Shown piece by piece: positions 35,184-42,868 of a stretch of 64,000 nt of DNA; within the stretch, counting starts at the first letter, position 1, and the number at the start of each line of letters is the position of its first letter. Position numbers and translations under genes: made by a program. The stretch covers positions 62,001 through 126,000 of the forward strand of contig NZ_AWGD01000002.1 in NCBI RefSeq assembly GCF_000495795.1. Direction: 5' to 3'. Origin of the DNA: Asticcacaulis sp. AC460 (GTDB lineage: Bacteria > Pseudomonadota > Alphaproteobacteria > Caulobacterales > Caulobacteraceae). The notes below the pieces were generated by a model. That model made no database searches. It was not told the DNA's origin and worked only from the letters and a program-made list of their open reading frames with translations.

Positions 35184-35576
35184 TTATTTCTGCGAGTTCC
35201 AGGTCGTCTTGTACGAACGATCCTTCGGCAGGGCCGCGCCCGGCAGCGGATCGGCATCCGTGCAGGCTTCCGGAATCTTGCCGCCGACCTTGCCGCCCAT
35301 CCCCAGGGCCGTATTGTCCGACGCATTCTGAGCGGTAACATCCACCCGGCGGCCGTCCTGGTTCATGTGCACTTCCGTGCCGGTCTTGGAGTCGTAGGTC
35401 ATGACCTGCGGCGCCTTGCCGTCCGGCTCGAAAGCGCCGACGCATTGCTGGGCGCGCTCACGTTCGGTGCGGACATCGACATAGCGGGTCCGCTCGCGGG
35501 GGGTGGTTTCGCAAGCCGTCAGGCCCACGGCCGCAACCGCGGACATACCGGCCAGGATCAAAATCGACGCTTTCAT
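35184..35576 (-). CDS. Small predicted lipoprotein
   Basis: A 130-residue exported protein: MKASILILAGMSAVAAVGLT then lipobox Cys in LTAC. The mature part begins with charged ETTPRERTRYVDVRTERERA, has QQCVGAFEPDG and ends with PEACTDADPLPGAALPKDRS. No known domain. ATG 35576 follows GGGGG at good spacing; the in-frame ATG at 35588 is less likely. A TTAACCAT octamer lies about 30 bp upstream in the same orientation. It stands alone between the repeat element and yebC, with its own terminator. Confidence 0.7.
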   Translation of the reverse strand: MKASILILAGMSAVAAVGLTACETTPRERTRYVDVRTERERAQQCVGAFEPDGKAPQVMTYDSKTGTEVHMNQDGRRVDVTAQNASDNTALGMGGKVGGKIPEACTDADPLPGAALPKDRSYKTTWNSQK

Positions 35577-35605
35577 GCAATCCCCCAAAGGACGTGGTGC
35601 TCAAA

Positions 35606-35613
35606 ATGGTTAA
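35606..35613 (-). promoter_or_regulatory. Possible CtrA half-site TTAACCAT
   Basis: On the minus strand TTAACCAT lies 30 bp before the lipoprotein start. It is the second such octamer in the window, again before an envelope gene. A single octamer in a GC-rich genome is only weak evidence. Confidence 0.28.
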
Positions 35614-35724
35614 CAAACATCTTCGCACATTTCAGGCGGTAGTCAAAGCCTGGAATCCACGCCCGTAGCAAATTGCCCCAGCCGGCGTAACCCTTCTGCC
35701 ACGCTTAATCGCGCCACACGGGAA

Positions 35725-36492
35725 TTACGCCCCTAACGCCTCCAGCTCTTCGTCGGAAACGTCCATATTGGTGTAGACGTTCTGGACATCTTCATCGTCA
35801 TTGAGCGCGTCGAGCAGCTTCATCAGCGTCTTGACCGGGTCGCCTGTCAGCGCCGTCAGCGCTTGGGGCTTCCAGATAATACCGGTCGACTGCGGGTCGC
35901 CCAGCGCCTTGGCCAGGGCTTCGGCGACTTCGTTGAAGTCCTCGAACGAGGTATAGATGGTGTGGCCGCCCAGGTCCTCGTCGCCGTCACCCGGATCGGT
36001 CTCGACGTCGGAGGCGCCGGCCTCGATGGCGGCTTCGAAGATCTTGTCGGCATCGCCGGCCTTCAGCGGATACTTGATCTCGCCGACCCGGTCGAACATG
36101 AAGCTGACCGAACCGGTATCGGCCAGCTGACCGCCGTACTTGGTGAAGAAGGAACGGACATTGCCGGCGGAACGATTGCGGTTGTCGGTCAGGACCTCGA
36201 CAATGATCCCGACACCACCCGGGCCGCGGCCTTCGTAGCGGATTTCTTCCATCGTGTCGGCTTCGCCGGCGGCGCCTTTCTTGATGGCGCGTTCGATATT
36301 GTCCTTGGGCATGGATTCGGCCTTGGCCATGGCGACGGCCAGGCGCAGGCGCGAATTCATGTTCGGGTCGGGCATGCCCATCTTGGCGGCGATGGTGATG
36401 TCGCGCGACAGCTTGGAGAAAAGCTTGGACCGCACGGCGTCGGCGCGGCCCTTCCGGTGCATGATGTTTTTGAATTTACTATGGCCAGCCAT
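35725..36492 (-). CDS. yebC: YebC/PmpR family (TACO1) protein
   Basis: Cytoplasmic protein of the family known as transcriptional regulator or translation factor easing polyproline stalling. The 255-residue product shows the strict family start [19 protein letters not shown], then [51 protein letters not shown] and the acidic C-terminal [16 protein letters not shown]. It lies upstream of ymdB and 5-formyl-THF cyclo-ligase genes' downstream end on the same strand, a housekeeping group. No ruvC neighbour is visible, although ruvC often accompanies yebC. Confidence 0.95.
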   Translation of the reverse strand: MAGHSKFKNIMHRKGRADAVRSKLFSKLSRDITIAAKMGMPDPNMNSRLRLAVAMAKAESMPKDNIERAIKKGAAGEADTMEEIRYEGRGPGGVGIIVEVLTDNRNRSAGNVRSFFTKYGGQLADTGSVSFMFDRVGEIKYPLKAGDADKIFEAAIEAGASDVETDPGDGDEDLGGHTIYTSFEDFNEVAEALAKALGDPQSTGIIWKPQALTALTGDPVKTLMKLLDALNDDEDVQNVYTNMDVSDEELEALGA

Positions 36493-36549
36493 GGGTATCT
36501 CGATAGGAAGGTGTGCTGCGCTGTGGTCTAGCGCGACAAAACGCGTTTG

Positions 36550-37389
36550 TCACGCCCCTGCGAGCACGGCCACCTGAGGTATCACTTCCTTCAGCCGCCC
36601 GCCGACGCGGATGGGCTCGATCCGCGTGGCCAGGCCGGTGCGGTCGTCGCTTTCGACATAGACGCCGCACACCGTCGCAGGCCCCGAAGCCGGCTTGTAA
36701 CGTTCCTTCTGCATCCGCGTGGTGAAGCGGCGCAGCGGCTCTTCCTTGTCCATGCCGATGACGCTGTCATAGTCGGCGCAGGCGCCGGCATCGGTCTGGT
36801 AGGCGGTGCCATTGGGCAGGATCTGGGTGTCGGCGGTCGGCACATGGGTATGGGTGCCGATGACCAGGGTGGCGCGGCCGTCGCAGAAATGACCCATGGC
36901 CATCTTTTCCGACGTGGCTTCACAGTGCATGTCGACGACGATGGCGTCGGCCGCCAGACCCAGCGGGCAAGCTTCCAGTTGTTTGTCGACGGCGGCAAAC
37001 GGGTCGTCCATCGACGCCATATGGACCAGACCCAGCGCGTTCATCACCAGGATGCGCTTGCCCGACTGGGTTTCGTACAGGTTGGCGCCGCGGCCGGGCG
37101 CATCGGCCAGCGGCGGATAGTTGAGCGGCCGGATCAGGCGCGGCTCACGCACGATATAGGTCAGGGCTTCCTTCTGATCCCAGGAATGGTTGCCCAGGGT
37201 CAGGCAGTCGGCGCCGGCGTCGAACAGCTGGCGCGCCGAGTTCTCCGACAGGCCGAAACCGCCCGAGGCGTTCTCGGCATTGACGATGACGAATTCGAGG
37301 TCGAGCTGGCGGCGCAGGCCGGGCAGGTATTCGCTGAGGGCATCCCGTCCCGAGCGCCCCACCACGTCACCAAAAAAAGCAAATCGCAT
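36550..37389 (-). CDS. ymdB: YmdB-family metallophosphoesterase (probable 2',3'-cyclic nucleotide phosphodiesterase)
   Basis: A 279-residue calcineurin-like phosphoesterase of the YmdB/TIGR00282 family. Metal-binding blocks are FFGDVVGRSGRDAL, VIVNAENASGGFG, LTLGNHSWDQKE, VVDMHCEATSEK, VIGTHTHVPTAD and YQTDAGACADYDSVIGM. Known members hydrolyse 2',3'-cyclic nucleotides and affect development in Bacillus. It lies 44 bp after the 5-formyl-THF cyclo-ligase gene and 57 bp before yebC on the same strand, so the three are probably co-transcribed. Confidence 0.92.
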   Translation of the reverse strand: MRFAFFGDVVGRSGRDALSEYLPGLRRQLDLEFVIVNAENASGGFGLSENSARQLFDAGADCLTLGNHSWDQKEALTYIVREPRLIRPLNYPPLADAPGRGANLYETQSGKRILVMNALGLVHMASMDDPFAAVDKQLEACPLGLAADAIVVDMHCEATSEKMAMGHFCDGRATLVIGTHTHVPTADTQILPNGTAYQTDAGACADYDSVIGMDKEEPLRRFTTRMQKERYKPASGPATVCGVYVESDDRTGLATRIEPIRVGGRLKEVIPQVAVLAGA

Positions 37390-37433
37390 ACGAGGTCCAA
37401 ATCCGGTGGGGGCTGCCCCACGCCTGGTAAGCG

Positions 37434-38021
37434 TTACGCGTGTGTCGCGATGACGCCGGTTTCAGTAAAAATTCCATCCAGCGGCTGATCATGCGCTTCG
37501 GACGGCGTTTCGGCAAGCTGTTGCCCGGAAAAAGCGACGCCCCAGGCGGCCACGTTCCCCCGCGACCGCAGATCGGCCAGGGCGCGGTCATAATAGCCAC
37601 CGCCATAGCCCAGCCGGATTCCGGCAGCGTCAAAAGCCAGCAGCGGCATCAGCAGCAGGTCCGGGTCAACGGTTTGGGCGTCGTCCGAAGGCTGACGAAT
37701 ATCGTACGGCCCGTCAACCAGTTCGTCGCCGATACGGAAGATGCGGAAGATCATGCGGTAACCGCCGTCCACCGGCACCAGGGCCGGCAGGGCGAGAGAA
37801 AAGCCGCGGTCCTCGAACATCTGCATCAGCGGGAAGGGATTGATTTCGCTCTGGATCGGCCAGTAGCCGGCGATGACGGCGCCCTGCGGCGGCCAGGCCT
37901 CGAACGTGTCTTCCGCTCGCCCGGCCAATTGTTCGCCGGCCAGCGGATTGGCGGCGGCCAGTTGCGCCCGGCGGCGCTTCATTTCGGCGCGCAGGAGCGG
38001 CTTGGGATCCGCCATGGTCAT
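37434..38021 (-). CDS. 5-formyltetrahydrofolate cyclo-ligase
   Basis: ATP-dependent enzyme that turns 5-formyl-THF into 5,10-methenyl-THF. The 195-residue product has KPLLRAEMKRRRAQL at the start, AGYWPIQSEINPFPLM, LLLMPLLAFDAAGIRLGYGGGYYDRALADL with the ATP/Mg loop, and a C-terminal GVAFSGQQL. Three in-frame ATGs (38039, 38021, 38015) compete; 38021 has GGAG nine bases upstream. In many alphaproteobacteria a 6S RNA precedes this gene; the 160 bp upstream here were read and do not show a clear 6S structure. Confidence 0.92.
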   Translation of the reverse strand: MTMADPKPLLRAEMKRRRAQLAAANPLAGEQLAGRAEDTFEAWPPQGAVIAGYWPIQSEINPFPLMQMFEDRGFSLALPALVPVDGGYRMIFRIFRIGDELVDGPYDIRQPSDDAQTVDPDLLLMPLLAFDAAGIRLGYGGGYYDRALADLRSRGNVAAWGVAFSGQQLAETPSEAHDQPLDGIFTETGVIATHA

Positions 38022-38183
38022 GCAGTCAGGCTCCAACATGGTTCGGCTCCGCTTTTGATACACTCAGTACACGTCGATTCTGCCGTTCTGGCAAAACCCG
38101 GCGCTCTCTAGCGGCTTTTGTATGTTTTTTCCATCCCCTGCCGTGGCATCTCAGTAAAAATCGCGGGAAGTGCCCGTGACCGC

Positions 38184-40568
38184 CTAATCCTCGCCGGCCC
38201 AGATGTCGGGATCGAGCCCTTCCCGCATCTGCGCCTTGGTTTGCGGCCAGACCTCCTTGCCGGGCTTGCCACCCAGCTCAAGGAGCACGGCTTCGACCGA
38301 TGTCCGCCCGCGCTGGCGCGCCACATCCAGCGCCGTGGTGCCGCTTCCAAACAGGTCATCATTGACGGAAATTCCCGCGTCGCGCACCAGGACGCGCACC
38401 GTTTCCGCATCGGCGCAGACGGCGACCGCGCTGTACAGCACGTGACCATAGGTCCGGCTGGTATTGTCCTTGGGAAACGGCAGCCCGGCCTTCAGCAGCA
38501 GCGCCGCCGTCGATGGCTTGCACACCGAGCTGAAATTGAACAGCCGCATCCAGATTTCCGGCGTACCGTCGCGCACGGCATCGAAGCCATTGGCCTGGGC
38601 CAGGACGATGACGTCGTTCCACCCCATGGCCGAGGCGTGGGCGACAATCTCCCACAAGCCCTTGGGCTCTCCAGCCTCGGCAAGGATCGGCACGTATTGA
38701 GCATACAGCGTCATCTGCTCCGGCGTTGGCGCGTTCGGATACAGTTCGCTGTCGTGGGTATCGGGGTAGACGTCGCGATAGCCCGGCACGACACCGTCCG
38801 GCCCGTTGCCGACATTCAGCCCCCGCCTGATGTCGGAGACGACTCCCGGATATTTGTAGCGAACCATGGCCCGGACCATAGCCAGGTCGCCCCGCGCCAT
38901 GGCGGGTTCGACCGACGGCCACGGCAGATCGGGATACACCATGCGCGGCATCACCCAGGCATCGATCTCCGCCTTCAGCGGCGCGTCGTACATCTGCCGC
39001 AGCGGGACGCGGTGACCACCCCGGCCGGCGTCGACCGGTTCGACCTGCATGGACCAGTTGTCCGGCAAGGTGATGCGGCGGTTCAGTTCGTCCAGCATCT
39101 GGGCCGTACCATAGCGCACAACCATCGTGCTGAGGCTCGGCTTGTAGATTTCGTTCAGGCCGGAACTGATGTCGAGCTCATGGCGGAACCTGTCGATATC
39201 GCCGCTCTTGACCGCCGCCAGAATACCTTCGGCGCGCAGGAAGGACGACCGGATGCACAGAGTGAACACCGCCGCCTGGTCGCCACCGGTGATGGCGCCT
39301 TCGCAATCGGCCAGTTGCTCGGCCGTCAGATAGTTGAGATGCAGACCATAGTCGAAAAGCTCGGCGAAGACCTGCGGATGGCCGGCATCGACGGCCCGGC
39401 GCCACAACCGCGCCTCGACAGAGGACCGCGCAACGGTCTGCGCCTTGTCGGCCGCCATCTCCACCTGGCCGTGACGATACAGCCAGATCGACAGGAAACC
39501 CGGATCATCGGCCAACTCCACCACATAGGGTGACAGACGGCCGGCCAGGGCCATGTCCCCGGCCCTTAAGGCCTGGTAGAATCCGGCATAGAGATCGCCC
39601 CGGTCGATCGCCTCGGGAATGCCGTGGATGTCGTCGGACGCCACCTGGGTCTTGAGCAGATGTTCGAGCAGGTCGACCTGGCCGCGCCGCAACAGCAGAC
39701 CGGCCCACGAACATTCCCCCACCTCGCCGACCGCGTCGGGATCCGGCGCCCCGGTCGACGGCGGCAGCACCGTCAGATCGAATATCGTTTCCCTCTCCGG
39801 GCACAGGCCCGTGTCAGGCGCCAGCTTGCCGCCCCGGTCACGCACCCGCCGCGCCCCGTCATAGTCGCCCTTCAGGATCAGCAGCCCCAGCAGGCCGGGC
39901 GCCCGTCCATCGAAGCCCCCCAGAGCGTTGGGATCGGCGCCGCGATCGGCCAGGGCCAATCCCATGGCGGCGTCTTCATTGTCCACTGCCCAGCCCATTG
40001 GCGTGACGGTCAGTTCATCCGGCGCATTGAGCGCCTCCGGCGTGGCATTGAGCACTTCCAACCGGGCGATATCGCCCGAGCGGGCGGCCTGGGCCGGCGT
40101 CGTGACCGGGCCGGTGTAGCGGGCCTGTGGCGCCGCCTCTTCGATCGAGCAGACATCGGCGTAAGGAAATCCCGGCGCGGCCACCAGGGTTCGGTTGTAA
40201 CGGCGCAGAAACTCATAGACCGCCTCGGCGTGTTCGTCCTCGCCGGGCGTGATGACGTCGTCGCTGACGTGCTCCTTGCCGACCAGGCTGCGCGGCCAGA
40301 TCCGGCAACGCAGGCCCGGCAAATCGGAGGTGGCAATCGCGATCGGATCGCCATAGCGGAACATGCGCCCGAGACGATAATCGCCGGCCTGCGCGGCGGC
40401 CGCGGCCTCGGTTTGCGGGTTTCGCGCCTTGAGATGGCGGGTCTTTTCCTTGAGGGCCTTGCAGTGGGTGTCGCTGCCGCAGGATTGTGCCGCCGCCCTA
40501 TCCGGCGCCAGGCTCAGGCCCAGAGTCAGGCCCAGCACCAGCCCGGCAATCATCGTATAAAAACGCAT
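38184..40568 (-). CDS. Secreted ankyrin-repeat-like protein
   Basis: A 794-residue exported protein with a signal peptide (MIAGLVLGLTLGLSLAPDRAAAQ). The mature N-terminus has SCGSDTHCKALKEKTRHLKA. Ankyrin-like helices appear at about 185-260 (MGWAVDNEDAAMGLALADRGADPNALGG) and 690-770 (ALLLKAGLPFP, LVRDAGISVNDDLFGSGTTALDVARQRGR). The long middle is helical with similar spacing, so the whole may be a degenerate solenoid. ATG 40568 follows GGGGAA. It is alone on the minus strand, and no toxin or enzyme motif is visible. It is probably a periplasmic binding scaffold. Confidence 0.7.
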   Translation of the reverse strand: MRFYTMIAGLVLGLTLGLSLAPDRAAAQSCGSDTHCKALKEKTRHLKARNPQTEAAAAAQAGDYRLGRMFRYGDPIAIATSDLPGLRCRIWPRSLVGKEHVSDDVITPGEDEHAEAVYEFLRRYNRTLVAAPGFPYADVCSIEEAAPQARYTGPVTTPAQAARSGDIARLEVLNATPEALNAPDELTVTPMGWAVDNEDAAMGLALADRGADPNALGGFDGRAPGLLGLLILKGDYDGARRVRDRGGKLAPDTGLCPERETIFDLTVLPPSTGAPDPDAVGEVGECSWAGLLLRRGQVDLLEHLLKTQVASDDIHGIPEAIDRGDLYAGFYQALRAGDMALAGRLSPYVVELADDPGFLSIWLYRHGQVEMAADKAQTVARSSVEARLWRRAVDAGHPQVFAELFDYGLHLNYLTAEQLADCEGAITGGDQAAVFTLCIRSSFLRAEGILAAVKSGDIDRFRHELDISSGLNEIYKPSLSTMVVRYGTAQMLDELNRRITLPDNWSMQVEPVDAGRGGHRVPLRQMYDAPLKAEIDAWVMPRMVYPDLPWPSVEPAMARGDLAMVRAMVRYKYPGVVSDIRRGLNVGNGPDGVVPGYRDVYPDTHDSELYPNAPTPEQMTLYAQYVPILAEAGEPKGLWEIVAHASAMGWNDVIVLAQANGFDAVRDGTPEIWMRLFNFSSVCKPSTAALLLKAGLPFPKDNTSRTYGHVLYSAVAVCADAETVRVLVRDAGISVNDDLFGSGTTALDVARQRGRTSVEAVLLELGGKPGKEVWPQTKAQMREGLDPDIWAGED

Positions 40569-40879
40569 TTCCCCGTTCCCCCCAGGTTCCGGCAACAAGG
40601 TGCGTCAAATTCAGCCAACTGTAAAGAGGTTGGCGGCGCCACAAAAGAACCGTGTCAATGCGGTTAAAATCCTCTCAGACCTGACTAGTCAGGTGGGAAC
40701 CATGTGATTAGGCCCACGGGCCAGATCAGGGACAGTCCCCGTTCTAAGTGATTAAGGTCAGAAGGATATGGTGATTGACACGAGAGCCGCAGCAAGACCC
40801 GCCGTCTGTACAAATAGTCCGTTGACGGCCGGATTTCAAGGGCATGGCCATATCGTGATCAGGCGTGTACACCGGCATC
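40569..40879. promoter_or_regulatory. Divergent gap with a perfect 16-bp palindrome
   Basis: A 311-bp gap between the ankyrin-like and ferredoxin genes. ACCTGACTAGTCAGGT at 40679-40694 is a perfect palindrome of the size and style bound by TetR-family repressors. Next to it lie GGCCCACGGGCC and GGGACAGTCCCC (near 40710-40740), a small inverted repeat typical of dispersed palindromic units. No gene longer than a few dozen codons seems real here. Confidence 0.5.
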
Positions 40880-41158
40880 ATGAGCAAATGCAGCGAAGAC
40901 CCCGGTGTCATAACGCCCGTCATCGACCCCAGCCGATGCGACGGCAAGGCCGAGTGCGTCGATGTCTGCCCCTATGACGTCTTCGACCTGGGCATACTGC
41001 CGCCCGAACAGCGCACCGGCCTGGGTTTCATGACCAAGGTCAAGGGTACCCTCAACGGCTGGAAGCAGGGCCTGGTCGTCCATGGCGATCAATGCCGCGC
41101 CTGCGGCCTGTGCGTCGTCGCTTGCCCGGAAAAGGCAATCCGCCTCTCCAAATATTAA
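40880..41158 (+). CDS. Two-cluster ferredoxin
   Basis: A 92-residue low-potential electron carrier. The second site is a full CRACGLCVVACPE motif. The first reads CDGKAECVDVCPYDVF, with Lys where the second Cys of CxxCxxCxxxCP normally stands, so one site may hold a 3Fe-4S cluster or use another Cys. Between them lies an insert (LGFMTKVKGTLNGWKQGLVV). Start is ATG 40880; GTG 40865 is possible but its AGG is too close. The last four bases overlap the stop of the convergent efflux gene. Its redox partner is not evident. Confidence 0.8.
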   Translation: MSKCSEDPGVITPVIDPSRCDGKAECVDVCPYDVFDLGILPPEQRTGLGFMTKVKGTLNGWKQGLVVHGDQCRACGLCVVACPEKAIRLSKY

Positions 41159-42702
41159 CGCTTCGGCGTATCCGACAAATCGGCGCCTTCCAATGGCTCC
41201 ACCGCAGCCTCGACCGCCTGGGTGACGGGCTGATCCTGGGCCCTCAGCGGCTTTTCCGTCACCGTCCAGAACACTGCCAGCCCCACCCCCATGACGATGG
41301 CGGCGCCGATAAAGATCGGCCGGAACAGCAGCGCCGGATTTTCAATCCCATCCAGCACCTGGACCGACAGGTCGCCGGTAAAGCCGGTGCCCATCACGGC
41401 ATAGACCTCGCCGAACAGCACCACACCGAACACCGCCACCACCAGCGCCCCGCCCAGCGAACGGAAGAAGTTCATCACCCCCGTGGCCGTGCCGACCTGA
41501 TGGCGTTCGACCGCGCCCTGGACGATCTGGATCGACACCGGAAACGTCGTGCCGACCGCCGCATTGGCGACAATCAGCACGCCGAGATACCCCCACAGCG
41601 GCAGGCTGTGCGGAAACACCGCCAGCCCCGCATAGATCATCGTCCCGATCGCCAGGCCCACCAACGGCAAAGTCTTGTACTTCTGCCCCTTGCTCATCGA
41701 CATCATCCGGCCCGAGGCAATCGCGCCGGTCACCACGCCCAAGCTGAGCGGCGCCAGGCACAGGCCGGCCACGGTGGCGCTCAGACCAAAGGTCAGTTGC
41801 AGGTACAGCGGGTTATAGATCCCCACCCCCATCAGGGCGCCCATGGCCATGGTCGACATCAGGGTGGCGCGCAACACATCGCCGTTTTTCAGGATCTCGG
41901 TCGGGATCAGCGGTTCTTCCGCCAGGCGCAGACGCAACCCGAACAGCAGCCAGAAGACGATCGACACGGCATAGACCGCCCACACCGGCGCACCGGCCAG
42001 CAGGCTGCCGCGCGTTTCCAGGGCCAGCAGCAGGGTCACGGCGGCAATCGCCATCAGGGCGGCCCCGAGCCAGTCGAGCTTATGCGGCCGTTCAAAGCGC
42101 GGCAGCTTCATCAGCCCGCGATAGACGATCCATAAAGCCAAAAACCCGACCGGGATATTGATCCAGAAAATCGACGCCCAGCCGAGATATTCCGACATCA
42201 CCCCGCCCAGCACCGGTCCGCCCAGGCTGGAGGCTGTGAACACCGCGGCGAAATAGCCCTGCAGCCGGCCGCGTTCGGCCGGCGTCACGACATCGGCGAT
42301 CACGGTCTGAACCAGGGACATCAAACCCCCGCCGCCCAGGCCCTGAACCGCGCGAGCGAAGATCAGGAAATACAGGTTGCCGGCCATCCCGCACAGGGCC
42401 GACCCGGCCAGGAAAACCCCGATGGCGATCAGCAGGGTGGTCCGCCGGCCGATGATATCGGCCAGTTTGCCGTACAGCGGCGTCACCACGGTCGAACTAA
42501 GGAGATAGGCCGTCACCATCCAGGGCAGGTGCTCGATATCGTGCAGTTCGCGCCCGATGGTCGGAAGCGCTGTCGAGACGATGGTCTGGTCCAGCGCGGC
42601 AAGCAGCATCACCATCATCAGGCCGATGATGACGGAGCGGATGTCCTTGGGGTCCATCCCAGAGACCTGGTTTGATTGAGCAGGGGCGTGTGCGGCGGTC
42701 AT
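41155..42702 (-). CDS. DHA2 (EmrB/QacA) family MFS drug efflux transporter
   Basis: A 515-residue inner-membrane proton antiporter with about 14 hydrophobic segments. Motif LDQTIVSTALPTIGRELHD (motif D1 style) opens TM1, GKLADIIGRRTTLL is motif A, ARAVQGLGGGGLMSL is motif B and GPVLGGVMSEYLGWASIFWINIPVG is motif C with the next conserved block. It probably exports hydrophobic toxicants. No membrane fusion protein gene is adjacent, so it would export to the periplasm. An in-frame Met at residue 16 (MDPKDIRS) is an alternative start. It is convergent with the ferredoxin gene. Confidence 0.9.
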   Translation of the reverse strand: MTAAHAPAQSNQVSGMDPKDIRSVIIGLMMVMLLAALDQTIVSTALPTIGRELHDIEHLPWMVTAYLLSSTVVTPLYGKLADIIGRRTTLLIAIGVFLAGSALCGMAGNLYFLIFARAVQGLGGGGLMSLVQTVIADVVTPAERGRLQGYFAAVFTASSLGGPVLGGVMSEYLGWASIFWINIPVGFLALWIVYRGLMKLPRFERPHKLDWLGAALMAIAAVTLLLALETRGSLLAGAPVWAVYAVSIVFWLLFGLRLRLAEEPLIPTEILKNGDVLRATLMSTMAMGALMGVGIYNPLYLQLTFGLSATVAGLCLAPLSLGVVTGAIASGRMMSMSKGQKYKTLPLVGLAIGTMIYAGLAVFPHSLPLWGYLGVLIVANAAVGTTFPVSIQIVQGAVERHQVGTATGVMNFFRSLGGALVVAVFGVVLFGEVYAVMGTGFTGDLSVQVLDGIENPALLFRPIFIGAAIVMGVGLAVFWTVTEKPLRAQDQPVTQAVEAAVEPLEGADLSDTPKR

Positions 42703-42762
42703 GCGGATAGCTAACCCCTTCCGGATAAAAAAGATATGGCATAAGGCCGCACCATTTTTCGC

Positions 42763-42790
42763 TTGGGACGCGACGTATTTCGGCTATAAC
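42763..42790 (+). promoter_or_regulatory. Candidate promoter for the GH3 gene, Caulobacter housekeeping-sigma style
   Basis: GCTATAAC at 42783-42790 fits the -10 consensus GCTANAWC described for Caulobacter sigma-73; TTGGGAC at 42763-42769, 13 bp upstream, partly matches the -35 TTGACGS. It lies 79 bp before the GH3 start, in a 166-bp gap divergent from the efflux gene. Confidence 0.42.
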
Positions 42791-42868
42791 AGGGCCAGCC
42801 AGTTATGCCGCCTAAACATGAGCGCCGAACACGGTGCCGCAGTCACAATTATAATTGGGAGTTTCCTG

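Noticed and set aside
34783-35445. Two overlapping frames of 168-182 residues across the palindromic element
   Set aside because: Both run through inverted repeats and a terminator and have no motif or ribosome site, so they are not considered coding.
38022-38183. 6S RNA upstream of the 5-formyl-THF cyclo-ligase gene
   Set aside because: This is the usual alphaproteobacterial location, so both strands were read. No long closing stem with a central bubble could be made out in the 160 bp.
40700-40745. Mobile element hinted by GGGACAGTCCCC repeats
   Set aside because: The small palindromes resemble units linked to REP-associated transposases, but no transposase gene or clear element boundary is present.
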